Part shown: positions 41,984-52,100 of the stretch, piece after piece | How positions within the stretch are numbered: the first letter of the stretch is position 1 | How the letters are laid out: each line of letters opens with the position of its first letter | NCBI RefSeq assembly: GCF_000515115.1 | Contig: NZ_AZXF01000020.1 | Location: 1 to 64,000 of the forward strand | Source: Nocardiopsis sp. CNT312 | Lineage (GTDB): Bacteria; Actinomycetota; Actinomycetes; Streptosporangiales; Streptosporangiaceae | Reading direction: 5' to 3' | Length of the DNA stretch: 64,000 nt | Program-made: the position numbers and the translations under genes | The notes under the pieces: model-generated | The model's input: the letters and a program-made list of their open reading frames with translations, nothing else | What the model was told of the DNA's origin: nothing | The model's database searches: none

Positions 41984-42382
41984 ATGAAGGACCACTTCAC
42001 TCCCGGGGAGGTCGCCGAACGGTTCGGCCTGACCCTGGACACCCTCCGCTACTACGAGCGGGAAGGGCTGCTCAGGCAGGTCGACCGCGCTCCCAGCGGC
42101 CACCGCCGCTACCGCGCCGACGACGTCCACCTCCTCGGCCTGATCCGCTGCCTGCGCGACACGGACATGCCCATCGCCCGCCTGCGCGAGTTCGCCGAAC
42201 TCGTCCGCTCCGGAGACCACACCATCACCCAGCGGGTCCAGGTGCTCCAGACGCACCTGGACCTCCTGGAGCGGCGCATCGCCGAGTTGCACGACCGGCA
42301 GGCGGTCATCCAGACCAAGATCGACCACTACGTCACCGTCCTCACCGAACACGCACCCCGAAAGGTCGAGGAGACCACCTGA
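41984..42382 (+). CDS. MerR-family regulator
   Basis: A 132-residue regulator. The winged helix FTPGEVAERFGLTLDTLRYY (residues 5-24) and GHRRYRADDVHLLGLI are typical; a long dimerisation helix follows (about 80-120). There is no metal-binding Cys, so it belongs to the small-molecule or aldehyde-sensing (AdhR/NmlR-like) branch. Its own promoter has a MerR dyad in a 19-base spacer. The last base of its stop is the first of the reductase ATG, so both are co-expressed and self-regulated. Confidence 0.9.
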   Translation: MKDHFTPGEVAERFGLTLDTLRYYEREGLLRQVDRAPSGHRRYRADDVHLLGLIRCLRDTDMPIARLREFAELVRSGDHTITQRVQVLQTHLDLLERRIAELHDRQAVIQTKIDHYVTVLTEHAPRKVEETT

Positions 42383-43347
42383 TGCGCTACACCGCCATCG
42401 GCGACCGCCGCGTCAGCGCCCTGTGCCTGGGCGCGATGAAGTTTGGCAGCGAGACCGACGACGCCACCGCCTCCGCCCTGCTCGACCGCTTCGTCGAGGC
42501 CGGCGGGACGTTCGTCGACACCGCCGACTGCTACCAGTTCTGGGTCGAGGGCTTCCACGGCCACGAGAGCGAGACCTTCCTCGGCCGCTGGCGGCGCGAG
42601 CGCGGCGTCACCGACGAGGTCGTCATCGCCACCAAGCTCGGCGCCCAGCCCACCGTGCCCGGCACCGGGCTGGAGACCAGGGAGGGCCTGTCCGCCGAGG
42701 CGGTCGCCGAGGCCGCCGAGCGCAGCCGCGAGCGCCTGGGCACGGACCGGCTCGACCTCCTCTACGCCCACCAGGAGGACCGATCCGTCCCCTTGGAGGA
42801 GACCATGGGAGCGTTCGCCGGACTCGTCGCCGACGGCCACGTCGCCGAGCTGGGCCTGTCCAACCACCGCACCTGGCGCCTGGAGCGCGCCCGCTCGATC
42901 GCCGAGGCCCGCCACTGGCCGCGTCCGCGCGTCCTCCAGTACCGGTACAGCTATCTGCAACCCCGCTTCGACCGGCCGCTCCAGTCCATGGGCCACATGC
43001 ACGCCACGCCCGAGCTACTGGACTTCGTCCGCGCCGAGCGCGCCGAGGGCCGCGAGTACACGGTGGTGGCCTACACGCCGCTGCTGTGGGGTGCCTACAC
43101 CCGCCGGGACAAGGCCCTGGACCCCGTCTACGACCACCCCGGCACCGCGGCCCGCCTCGCCGTCCTCGACGACGTGGTCGCCGAGACCGGCGCCACCCGC
43201 AACCAGGTCGTCCTGGCCTGGCTGATGGACAACGGCGTCGTGCCGCTGGTGGGGGTGAGCGGTACGGCCCAGCTCGACGAGGCGATCGAGGCCGGTGACC
43301 TCGCCCTCTCGGGTGAGCAGCGGTCCCGCCTGGACGAGGCGGGCTGA
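42382..43347 (+). CDS. Aldo/keto reductase controlled by MerR partner
   Basis: A 321-residue NADPH-dependent reductase of the YajO/Tas-like branch. LGAMKFGSETDDATA, FVDTADCYQFWVEGFHGHES (catalytic Asp and Tyr), LDLLYAHQED with the catalytic His, GLSNHRTWRL and VGVSGTAQLDEAI mark the barrel. The overlap with the MerR gene and their shared promoter suggest detoxification of an electrophile or aldehyde that the regulator senses. The exact substrate is unknown. It ends at a strong hairpin. Confidence 0.9.
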   Translation: MRYTAIGDRRVSALCLGAMKFGSETDDATASALLDRFVEAGGTFVDTADCYQFWVEGFHGHESETFLGRWRRERGVTDEVVIATKLGAQPTVPGTGLETREGLSAEAVAEAAERSRERLGTDRLDLLYAHQEDRSVPLEETMGAFAGLVADGHVAELGLSNHRTWRLERARSIAEARHWPRPRVLQYRYSYLQPRFDRPLQSMGHMHATPELLDFVRAERAEGREYTVVAYTPLLWGAYTRRDKALDPVYDHPGTAARLAVLDDVVAETGATRNQVVLAWLMDNGVVPLVGVSGTAQLDEAIEAGDLALSGEQRSRLDEAG

Positions 43348-43356
43348 CACGGGGAC

Positions 43357-43397
43357 CTCCCGTGCCCGTGGCAGCGGTCCCGCCACGGGCACGGGAG
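43357..43397 (+). terminator. Terminator after the aldo/keto reductase
   Basis: CTCCCGTGCCCGTGGC and GCCACGGGCACGGGAG are perfect 16-base arms around a nine-base loop, ten bases past the stop. Confidence 0.8.
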
Positions 43398-43549
43398 CCC
43401 CGGCCGTGCCCGCCCGGAGGAGACCGCACCGTCGGAGGCCCGTGGAGGGCGGTGGTGGGCGAAGGCCCCTGTTTTCCCCAGCGCCCACCCGGATACCTTC
43501 CCTAGAGGCGGCCGACACGCCGCCTCGGTCCGAGCACCCGGGAGGGGCG

Positions 43550-45319
43550 TTGCCCGACAGCACCTACCACCAGATCCACTTCGCCTGGGCGGAACCGACC
43601 CTTCTGGGGCGCAACGGCCCCGGCCCCGCAGCCACCTCCCTGCCCGAGGACGAACTCCCCGCGCTGCGCTCCTGGCGCGACCGGCTCGTCCCCGCCCTCA
43701 CCGCCGACTACGGCGCGGCCCTGCCCGGCACGCCCCCCGCCGACTACCCCGAGACCCTCTGGTCCCGCGCCTACCCCGACGGGCAGGCGGCCCTCGTCTA
43801 CCGCTGGCCCGGCGAGGTGCACCGCGCGCACGCCTGCGCGATCGTGGGCCCCGCCCACGGGCTCACCCTCCCCCGCGTGCTGTCCCTGCACGAGAACCCC
43901 CGCACCCGCCCCGCCGAGAACCGTCCACCCGGACCCGGCTGGGAGACCATGGAGCCCCTGGCCCTCCCCGAACCGTGGGAGGCCACCGCCGCCCCCGGGG
44001 CCCAGCGCAACCGCGACCGCCGCGCCGCCGAGACCGCGATCTGCGGCGAGCCCGTCCTGGCCGGAGCCGTCGCCGCGGCCCTGGCCCACCCCGAACGCGC
44101 GGTCCGCCTCGCCCTGGAACCCGAGCACGCGGACCTGTGGCAGGGCCTCCAGTTACGTTTCCTCTGGGGCCTGCACCGCGTCCTGTACGACGTCCTCACC
44201 CCCGCCGACGCACTGCCCGCGGCCGGATGGGACTGGTCCTTCTCCACCTACGAGCCGCTCCTGGGCCCCGACGACGGCCCGCACACCGCCTTCGGGCCGC
44301 CCACCGCCGACACCCTCTCCCCCCGCCCGGTCCCGCCGCCCGACTTCCTGCGTGTGGCCGAGGCCCTGGTGTCCCTCCTGCGCGAGGAGGGCGGCGACGC
44401 ACTCGCCGACCGCCTGCGTGAACGCGGGGTTCCCGACGCGCCGACCTTCACCGAACGCCGCGACCTGCTGTGCGACTGGCTCGACCCCCGCACCCGGATC
44501 CGGCCCGCCGAGGAGGCCGAGCGTCCAGAGCCCGCCGGCACCGCGGCCGCGCCCCGGCCGCCGCGGGAGGGTGAGGACGCCCTGGTCGCGGAGGCGCTCC
44601 CCGGCCTCGGACCCGACGGCGGGGAACCGCGGGGGGTGGGTGCCGCCGAGGGAACCGACGAGGCGGAGGAGCCCGCCGTCGAGTCCCTTCCCGAGGAGGG
44701 CCGGCCGCTCTCCGCGCCCGCACCGTCCGACGACGGCGCCGCGGGCCCCGAACCCGATGACGAAGTCCCCGCCCCGGAGGACCTGCCGCCCGACGACACC
44801 GGAGCGCTACAGCCGCCCGCCCCCGACGGCCCCTCCCGGGAGTGCCCGGCCCCCGAACCCGACTACGCCTCCGAGACCCTGCCCGGAACCGAGGAGATCC
44901 GTCCCGACCTCGCCGACGAGGGCAACTGGCCCACCCAGTACGCCGACCTCCCCCTCGCCCGCCTGGAGCGCTGGCACACCCGCCGCGGCCCCGAGGCGGC
45001 CCGCGTGGACATCGTCGACGCCCGCGCGGCCGTCCGCGCCGAACGGGCCGAACTCCAGCGCGTCCGCGGCGAGCGCGACGACTACCACGCCGAGGTACAG
45101 GACCTGCGCCGCGAGGTCGCCCGCCTCGACCAGCCCTGGATCGGCGCCGACGGCCCTCTCCGGTCCCGCCGCAGGCGGCGGCGCCGTGGGCTCGCCTGGA
45201 CGCTCGCCCTGCTCCTGGCCGTCCTGGCGGCGGCGGCCGGACTGGAGGCGGGCGCGCGGTACGGGCAGGGCGCCCTCGAACTGCTCACCCTGGCCTGGTC
45301 CCGCCTCCCGCTGGGCTGA
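43550..45319 (+). CDS. Large tail-anchored protein of unknown function
   Basis: A 589-residue protein from a TTG start with GGAGGGG just upstream. Residues 1-310 are globular (STYHQIHFAWAEPTLLGRNG at the start; LQLRFLWGLHRVLYDVLTP in the middle). Residues 330-460 are acidic and Pro-rich, probably disordered. A coiled coil at about 485-530 is followed by a basic RSRRRRRRRG and one membrane helix (546-568) near the C terminus. The opening vaguely recalls the N domain of the GTPase-associated GAP1 proteins of actinomycete conflict systems, but no GTPase gene is nearby and I am not confident. Confidence 0.65.
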   Translation: MPDSTYHQIHFAWAEPTLLGRNGPGPAATSLPEDELPALRSWRDRLVPALTADYGAALPGTPPADYPETLWSRAYPDGQAALVYRWPGEVHRAHACAIVGPAHGLTLPRVLSLHENPRTRPAENRPPGPGWETMEPLALPEPWEATAAPGAQRNRDRRAAETAICGEPVLAGAVAAALAHPERAVRLALEPEHADLWQGLQLRFLWGLHRVLYDVLTPADALPAAGWDWSFSTYEPLLGPDDGPHTAFGPPTADTLSPRPVPPPDFLRVAEALVSLLREEGGDALADRLRERGVPDAPTFTERRDLLCDWLDPRTRIRPAEEAERPEPAGTAAAPRPPREGEDALVAEALPGLGPDGGEPRGVGAAEGTDEAEEPAVESLPEEGRPLSAPAPSDDGAAGPEPDDEVPAPEDLPPDDTGALQPPAPDGPSRECPAPEPDYASETLPGTEEIRPDLADEGNWPTQYADLPLARLERWHTRRGPEAARVDIVDARAAVRAERAELQRVRGERDDYHAEVQDLRREVARLDQPWIGADGPLRSRRRRRRRGLAWTLALLLAVLAAAAGLEAGARYGQGALELLTLAWSRLPLG

Positions 45320-45393
45320 CCCCGGTGCCGCGATGCCGAGGCCCACACGCTGTGCCCGGCCGAGCACACCCCGGTGGCACCTAGCCTGGGGGC

Positions 45394-46350
45394 ATGATCC
45401 ACAGCCAGCCCTCGGCCCCGCTCCCGCCGGAGTTCCTCGGCGCCGTCTTCGCCCTCGACCTGCCCCAGGCCTGCGTGGACGAACTGGCGGCCGACCCCGC
45501 CGACGCCGGCGGCATCCTCCTGGACTTCGCAGACGGGCTGCGCCACAGCGACCCGGACCGGGCGCAGCGGCTGCTCGGCGTCCTGCGGGAGCGCGCCCCC
45601 GAACCCGTGCACCGCCAGTACGCCGTCCACATGGCGGCGGGGATCCTGCGCGACCAGGGCGAGACCGCCGAGGCCGACCGGCTCATCGACGAACTCATGG
45701 ACCCGGGCACGCTCCTGCCCGAGACGGCCTTCGTGCTGGCCGAGGACTTCGAAGGGGACGGCGACCTCGAACGCGCCCTGGCCTGCTACAACGTGAGCTG
45801 TCGAGGACTGCTGGCCCGCCCGGCGGACCTCGTCGCGGGCCTCGACCCCCTGGGGCTCATCCCCCTGCTCTCCCGGGCGCGCCTGCGCGACGCGCTCGGC
45901 CACGCCCCCGACGCCCACGACGAGGCGGCCCTGGCCGCCGACGGCCGGCAGGGGAGCCTGCGCGACGAACTCGACCTGCTCGACGAGCGGCTGCACGGAC
46001 CCGCGGGGGTCGACGGCGGCCCCACCGCCCTGGTGGTGCTGGACCAGGCCTCCCACGCGCGTGCCCGCGCCGAGGGGCGCGTCGCCGAACGGTCCGCGGC
46101 CGACTACTACATGGCGGCCGAACGGCGGCTGCGTGCCTGGCCGGGGGAGCGCCCCGCCGTGGTCCTGGCCGGCCTCGACGAGGTCGCGGACCTGCTGGAG
46201 GACGCCGACGGCCTGGACCGCTGGGCCCGGGACACCGCTCCCGAGGGCTCTTTGCGCCGCCGCCCCTGGCCGCCCGAGCGCAACCGGCCGTGCTGGTGCG
46301 GCTCGGAGCGCAAGTACAAGAAGTGCTGCGGCGCCCCCTCCACCCGCTGA
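45394..46350 (+). CDS. SEC-C motif protein (first paralogue)
   Basis: A 318-residue helical-repeat-like protein ending in the SEC-C zinc motif CWCGSERKYKKCCG. The SEC-C motif (as in SecA) binds zinc and often contacts ribosomes or SecB-like partners. The rest has the feel of a TPR-like helical solenoid (ALACYNVSCRGLLARPADLV). TAGCCT ends six bases before the ATG, with no Shine-Dalgarno, so it is likely leaderless. A paralogue with the same architecture lies at 47681. Confidence 0.8.
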   Translation: MIHSQPSAPLPPEFLGAVFALDLPQACVDELAADPADAGGILLDFADGLRHSDPDRAQRLLGVLRERAPEPVHRQYAVHMAAGILRDQGETAEADRLIDELMDPGTLLPETAFVLAEDFEGDGDLERALACYNVSCRGLLARPADLVAGLDPLGLIPLLSRARLRDALGHAPDAHDEAALAADGRQGSLRDELDLLDERLHGPAGVDGGPTALVVLDQASHARARAEGRVAERSAADYYMAAERRLRAWPGERPAVVLAGLDEVADLLEDADGLDRWARDTAPEGSLRRRPWPPERNRPCWCGSERKYKKCCGAPSTR

Positions 46351-46445
46351 CGGCCGCAGGTCACCCGTGTGCGACCCCGAAATGCACTACCCTTTGCTCT
46401 TGGTCGAATTCGGAGAGTAGTGAACGTGGTTTTCGGGGGAACACC

Positions 46446-46670
46446 ATGACCGTTGGAAGGACACTGTGGGCCGCTGTGCTCGCGGCCGCACTCACCCTGG
46501 CTCCGGGGGCGGCCCACGCCCAGGGCGACGAGCAGCAGGTCGAGGTCCGCTGTGAGCGCCTCGACTCGTTCTGGTCCCTGGTGGTCTGCGCCGCCACCTG
46601 CGGCGAGGCACTCGACAAGGAGAGCGTCACCCTCCAGGAGTGCACGGCGCTGCAGGAGCGGAGCCGCTGA
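46446..46670 (+). CDS. Small secreted Cys-containing protein
   Basis: A 74-residue protein: signal peptide MTVGRTLWAAVLAAALTLAP with cleavage near AHA-Q, then a 48-residue mature part with four Cys (VEVRCERLDS, VCAATCGEALD, LQECTALQE). Two disulfides are possible. GGGGGA lies before the ATG. No family is recognised. It lies between the two SEC-C genes. Confidence 0.65.
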   Translation: MTVGRTLWAAVLAAALTLAPGAAHAQGDEQQVEVRCERLDSFWSLVVCAATCGEALDKESVTLQECTALQERSR

Positions 46671-47140
46671 CCCGGGGCGGTCGGCGCGGACCGCCCCCGA
46701 CGGTTCTGGTGGGGCGTCCGGGCCGGACGGACCCCGGGAACCACGGGGGTGGGCCGATGCGCGCGACCGTGAGCCGGGACGCCGTCTTCGAGCGCGTCCC
46801 GGCCCTCCCCGGGAGCGGTACCCGGACGCGTCCGGGCGTCTGGTCCGCGCGGGGGAGGGCCCGACCGGAGCACCGTGCGCCTGGGGTCCGCCCGAACGCG
46901 GCTGCACTCCACCCGCACTGGCCACCCCGGCACACCCTCCTGGTGCTGGAACGAGCCCTGGACCGGCCCGCCGACATCTGCGGCACGGAGCCGTAGGGGG
47001 TGCCGGGCCGGGCGCGCCGTCCTACCGGGCCCCTGTGTGGGCATCATGGAGGATTCCGCGGTGTACCCGGCCCTCGGTAATCTCACCGATAGCATCCCCG
47101 AAGCCGTGCAGCGTACGGCCGATTGCGAAAGTAGGCGACG
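46671..47140. other. Intergenic region before bcp
   Basis: No supportable gene in 470 bases. One plus-strand frame ends with HTLLVLERALDRPADICGTE and a stop at about 46996, which reads like a protein end, but no start or domain goes with it. The bcp promoter should lie in 47060-47135, which is less GC-rich. Confidence 0.35.
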
Positions 47141-47608
47141 ATGGCCAAGGGCATCCAGGTGGGCGACAGTGCCCCCGACTTCACCCTCCCCACACAGACC
47201 GGCGAGAAGGTCCGCCTGCACGACCGGCTCGGCGAGCACCCCGTGGTGCTGTACTTCTACCCCAAGGACAACACCCCCGGCTGCACCGCCCAGGCCTGCG
47301 CCTTCCGCGACAGCCACGAGGTCTTCAGCGACGCCGGTGCCGAGGTGATCGGCGTCAGCTCCGACTCCGTGGAGCGCCACGCGGCCTTCGCCGACCAGCA
47401 CAGGCTCCCCTTCACCCTGCTCAGCGACGACGGCGGCGCCGTCCGCAAGAAGTTCGGCGTACCCTCCGCGCTCGGCCTGCTCCCGGGCCGGGTCACCTAC
47501 GTGATCGACCGCGAGGGCGTGGTCCGCCACGTCTTCAACTCGATGACCGGCATCGACAAACACATCGAGGAGGCCCTCACCGTGGTCCGGGGGCTCAAGG
47601 GGGAGTGA
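47141..47608 (+). CDS. bcp: Peroxiredoxin of the Bcp/PrxQ type
   Basis: A 155-residue thiol peroxidase. VGDSAPDFTLPTQTGEKV opens the thioredoxin fold, and YPKDNTPGCTAQACAFRD holds the peroxidatic Cys48 and resolving Cys53, spaced by four residues as in the alpha-2 type. It reduces peroxides using thioredoxin. The ATG follows a GCGACG context without a strong ribosome site. It stands between two SEC-C paralogues, without overlap. Confidence 0.94.
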   Translation: MAKGIQVGDSAPDFTLPTQTGEKVRLHDRLGEHPVVLYFYPKDNTPGCTAQACAFRDSHEVFSDAGAEVIGVSSDSVERHAAFADQHRLPFTLLSDDGGAVRKKFGVPSALGLLPGRVTYVIDREGVVRHVFNSMTGIDKHIEEALTVVRGLKGE

Positions 47609-47680
47609 GCCCGCGGCGGCGGGGTACCGGTTTCGGGAAACGGCCCACCGGCGTTGCCGGCGGATCCTAGGCTGGTGGCC

Positions 47681-48661
47681 ATGACCGACCTCGCCCCCGC
47701 CGCTGTGCCCCTCGCGCCCGAGTTCCACGGCCTGGACCTGCCCCGCCGCCTGCTGGACGACGCGGCCGCCGCACCCGAGTTCGCGGGCGACCTCCTCCTG
47801 GAGCACGCCGGGGACCTGGTCCGGGCCGGAAGGAGTGAGCAGGCCCGTCGCCTGCTCTCGACCGTGCGCGAGCACCCGCCCGCCCCCGAGGACGGCCAGT
47901 ACGCCGCCGTCGAACTGGCGCGGCTCCTGCGCGAGGAGCCCCGGGTTCGGGACACGGCCGAGGCGGAGCGGATCACCGGCCAGCTCCTGAGCCCCGGCGG
48001 CCTCGGCGAGGGCCCCGCCCAGGTCCTCGGCGAGGACCTCCAGGAGCTGGAGCGCTGGGAGGAGGCCCTGCGCTGCTACAACATCTCCGCCCGGGAGCTG
48101 CTCGCCCAGCCGGCGGAGGCACTCGACGGCGAGGACGCCCTCACCCTGACCCCGCTCATCGGCCGCCTGCTGATGCGCATGCGGCTGGGACTGCCCGCCG
48201 ACGCCCACGACGAGGTGGCCCTGGAAGCGGCCGAACGGCGGACCGGGGACCTCCTGGAGCCGTTCGACCACGAGGAGGAACCGGACGAGGCGGAGGGCGT
48301 GGAGGCGCTCTACTCCCGCGCCGCCTTCGACGAAGCCCGCGAACGGGGCCTGCTCACCGGAGCGGCCGCCGAGGACGGCGTCGGCGCCTACTACCGCGCC
48401 GCCGAGCGCTCCCTGCGGGAGCGGGCGCGTGAGTACCCGCAGACGCGCTGGAACGTGGTGCTGCTCAGCACGGCGGAGGCCGTGGCGGCCGCCGAGCGGG
48501 CGGGTGCCGACCTGTCGGAGGAGGGTACCGGACTGGGCGAGGCGGGGTTCGCCGTGGACGACCCCCGGCTCCGGCCGTGGCCGCCCCAGCGCAACGACTC
48601 CTGCTGGTGCGCCTCGGGCCGCAAGTACAAGAAGTGCTGCGGGGCCCCCGCCAACCGCTGA
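47681..48661 (+). CDS. SEC-C motif protein (second paralogue)
   Basis: A 326-residue paralogue of the 45394 gene. Shared blocks include PEFHGLDLPRRLLDD against PEFLGAVFALDLP, YYRAAERSLRE against YYMAAERRLRA, and the C-terminal CWCASGRKYKKCCGAPANR. It too has a -10-like TAGGCT seven bases before its ATG and no ribosome site, so both copies kept the same leaderless promoter form. The function of this family in actinomycetes is unknown. Confidence 0.8.
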   Translation: MTDLAPAAVPLAPEFHGLDLPRRLLDDAAAAPEFAGDLLLEHAGDLVRAGRSEQARRLLSTVREHPPAPEDGQYAAVELARLLREEPRVRDTAEAERITGQLLSPGGLGEGPAQVLGEDLQELERWEEALRCYNISARELLAQPAEALDGEDALTLTPLIGRLLMRMRLGLPADAHDEVALEAAERRTGDLLEPFDHEEEPDEAEGVEALYSRAAFDEARERGLLTGAAAEDGVGAYYRAAERSLRERAREYPQTRWNVVLLSTAEAVAAAERAGADLSEEGTGLGEAGFAVDDPRLRPWPPQRNDSCWCASGRKYKKCCGAPANR

Positions 48662-48707
48662 GGGGCCCGGGCTGTCCGATCGGCGACCGGGGGCCGTGGT
48701 CCCGCTG

Positions 48708-48947
48708 ATGCGGTCTGCACACGGCCTCTCCTGCATCAATGAAGTGGGGTATCAACACGGCCTCAGCGCGAACCTGGTGAAGAAGCTTGAAGAGTTCGTG
48801 ATTCGGCATGTGGAGCAGGGTTCCACGCCGGAGTCCCAGAAGACTCTCGTCAAGCAGGTAGAGGGCATGTTCACGGCCGCTGGTGTCCAAGACAAGTTCG
48901 CCGAAGCGGTCGAGGATGTCGATCGCCTGTGCGGACGGCGGGGCTGA
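48708..48947 (+). CDS. Small hypothetical protein, possibly a gene fragment
   Basis: A 79-residue frame: LSCINEVGYQHGLSANLVKK then a helical HVEQGSTPESQKTLVKQVEG and KFAEAVEDVDRLCGRRG. The composition is protein-like and clearly less GC-rich than its neighbours. The ATG has no ribosome site. It may be the 3' end of a once larger, foreign gene. No family recognised. Confidence 0.45.
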   Translation: MRSAHGLSCINEVGYQHGLSANLVKKLEEFVIRHVEQGSTPESQKTLVKQVEGMFTAAGVQDKFAEAVEDVDRLCGRRG

Positions 48948-49143
48948 GCGGCTTTGCCTCCTGGGTTCCGCGGGGCCGAGGTGAAAGCCCAAGATCCGCG
49001 CCGACAGCCGCTCGAAACCCTGCCTCCGCCACCCCCGCCCCGAACGGCCGCGGGGCAACACGGTACCCAGCGACCGCGAGGGCACCGGCCATCACCGGAC
49101 GGAACCGGCCACAGCGTTCCCGCGCCGCCGTGACAATGGGAAC

Positions 49144-52100
49144 ATGCATGTGATCGAGGCGTTCTGGGCAGCGGACCGGCTGCGGGTGTGGGGACTGGAC
49201 AGTGCCCGGCCCCCCGTGACCGCCTCCCGCAAGAGGTTCCGCCCCCACCCCTACGCCCTGGACCGCACGGCGCTCGCGGAGGCGATCGGCCTCCCGGAAC
49301 CGGCCGTACCCGGACCGGGCACGGCCCTCCTGCACCTGCCCGGCACCCCCCGCCACCCGGTGCCGCCGCCGGAACTCGCGGCCATGGAAGGAACACCTCG
49401 GTACCGGCCCGACCAGGTGGTGCTCCGCCCCTGGGAGGTGCCCGTCCTCGACCTGTCCGGGCCCGACGCCCTGCACCTGCTGCGCCGCGCCCACACGCAT
49501 CCCGGGAGCCGCTCGCTGCCCCACCTGGCCGCACTGCTGGAGGCCGCCGAGGCCCTCGTCGACACCCGCCGGACCATCCCACGCCTGCTGGAGGAGAGCG
49601 TTTCCGTCAGCGACGGCATGTTCTCGACGGCGGTGCCCCGCGCCCGCTGGCGGCCCCTGCTGGACCCGGCGGCCATGGCCTGGCTGCGTGCCCACGTCCG
49701 GGCGCTGCCGCACGCGGCGCGCGCCCACCACGAGCCCGACCTGGACGCGGCCGAAGCAGGAGCCGACGCCATGTCCGACACCCTGGAGGCGCTGTGCGCC
49801 CTCACCGACCTGGTCGCCCGTGAGCGCCTGGCCCACCACACCGTCGACCTGCCCGGCCACCCCCGCGTCCAGCACCTGTGGCTGGCCGCCCTCACCGGGC
49901 CCGACGGCGACCTGCGCCACTCCGGTCCCCTGACCGGGCGCGGCGCGGACCGGCTGGTCGACGACCTGGGGGAGTGGTTCACCGCCGCCCACCGGTTCGC
50001 CGGGGCGATCCGGCTCACCTTCCGCCTCGTCGAACCCGCGCCCGCCGCCGACGGGGAGGACGAGGACCTCGGAACGGACGATCAGGAGACCGGCACCGGA
50101 GAGGCACCGGAAGAGGGGGTCGCCCGGGGACTCCACATCCCCGGCGAGGAGCCCTGGCGGTTGCAGATCTGGGTGCAGTCCGTCGAGGAGCCCTCCCTCA
50201 TGGTGCCGCTCGACGGCCTGCGCGAGGGCGAGGGCGCCGACTGGCTGCCCCGCGACCCCGCCGAACCCGTCGACCGCGCCCTGGCCCAGGCCGCCCGCGC
50301 CTGTCCCCTCCTGGTCCGCGCCCTGGCGCCCGAGCGCCCCGGCACCCTGGAACTGACCCCGGACGAGGCCTGCGACGTCCTGGCCCGGCACGCCCACGCC
50401 CTGCACGAGGCCGGGTTCGGTGTGCTCCTGCCGCCGTGGGTCGGCGAGGTCGGGGTGGGCACCCGGCTCACCTTGTCCGAACACCGGACCGACCGCCCCG
50501 ACACCGGTACGGGGATCGGCCGCACGCTGGTCGACTTCCACTACCGTGCCGCCGTCGGCGGCGTCGCCCTCACCGCCGCCGAACTCGCCGAACTCGCCCG
50601 GCTCAAGCGCCCCCTCGTCCGCCTGCGCGACGAGTGGGCCCGCCTGGACCCCGCGCAACTGCGCCGCGCCGCCGCCTACCTGTCGGGGCGGGAGAGCGGA
50701 ACGGTCCCGGTGGGCGAGGCCCTGCGCATGGCCCTGGTGCCCGAACCCGACGCACCCGAACTCACCGCCGTGGACGCCGGGGGCGACCTGGGCGCCCTGC
50801 TGGCCGGGCGCGCCGAACAGGTCTTCGCCCCCATGGCCGAACCCCCCGGGTTCAACACCGAACTGCGTCCCTACCAGCGGCGCGGCGCCGCGTGGCTGCG
50901 CTACCTCGACCGTCTCGGCCTGGGCGCCGTCCTCGCCGACGACATGGGCCTGGGCAAGACCGTGCAACTACTCGCCCTGATGGCCGACGAGCGCACCGGA
51001 GACCAGGCCCGCCCCGCGCCCACCCTCCTGGTCTGCCCGACCTCGGTGGTCGGCAACTGGCGCAAGGAGGCCGCCCGCTTCCTCCCCAAGCTCCGTGTCC
51101 ACCTGCACCACGGCGCCAACCGGCCCAAGGGGGAGGACATCGCCGCGACCGCCGCGGAGAACGACCTGGTGGTGACCACCTACGGGGTGGCGCTGCGCGA
51201 CCGCGAGGAGCTCTCCGCCCTCACCTGGGCGCGGGTGGTCTGCGACGAGGCCCAGAACATCAAGAACTCCCGCACCAAACAGGCCCAGGCCATCCGCGCT
51301 GTCCCCGCGCCCTCCCGGATCGCGCTCACCGGGACCCCGGTCGAGAACCACCTGGGTGAACTCTGGTCGATCCTGGACTTCGCCAACCCGGGCCTGCTCG
51401 GCAGACGGGAGGCCTTCGAGAAGGGGATCGCCGCCGACGTGGGCCGCGAACTCGCCACCGACGGGAACACGGGAGCCGCCGCCGCGCTGCGCAGGGTCAC
51501 CGCGCCGTTCGTCCTGCGCAGGCTCAAGACCGACACCTCCATCATCTCCGACCTGCCCGCCAAGCAGGAGATGCGCACCTGGTGCACCCTCACCCCCGAA
51601 CAGGCCTCCCTGTACAAGGCCACCGTCGACGAGATGACCGCGCTCGTCGACGAGGCCACCGGCATCCGCCGCAAGGGCCTGGTCCTGGCCACCATGACCA
51701 AGCTCAAACAGGTGTGCAACCACCCCGCCCACCTGCTCGGCGACGGCTCGCGCCTGTCGGGGCGCTCGGGCAAACTCGCCCAGTTGGAGCAGTTGCTCGC
51801 CGAGATGGCTGTCGAGGGCGACAAGGTGCTGTGCTTCACCCAGTACACCGAGTTCGGCTCCCGCCTCGCCCCCTACCTCGAAGGCAAACTCGGCATGCCT
51901 GTCCTGTGGCTGCACGGCGGCACACCCCGGCGCAGGCGCGAGGCGATGATCGAACGGTTCCAGAGCAGCGACGAACCCCTGCTGTTCCTGCTCTCGCTCA
52001 AGGCCGCCGGAAGCGGACTCAACCTCACCGCGGCCCGCCAGGTCGTCCACTTCGACCGCTGGTGGAACCCGGCCGTGGAGGACCAGGCCACCGACCGCGC

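Noticed and set aside
44352-46430. Long plus-strand frame running through two genes
   Set aside because: Only its last 74 codons (from 46446) look like a protein, with a signal peptide; the rest is a shadow.
46361-48739. 792-codon open frame on the minus strand
   Set aside because: Antisense to bcp and both SEC-C genes, whose protein motifs are unambiguous.
48871-50967. 698-codon open frame on the minus strand
   Set aside because: It lies wholly opposite the SNF2 gene and reads as Gly/Arg/His-rich text with no motif; it is a GC-driven shadow.
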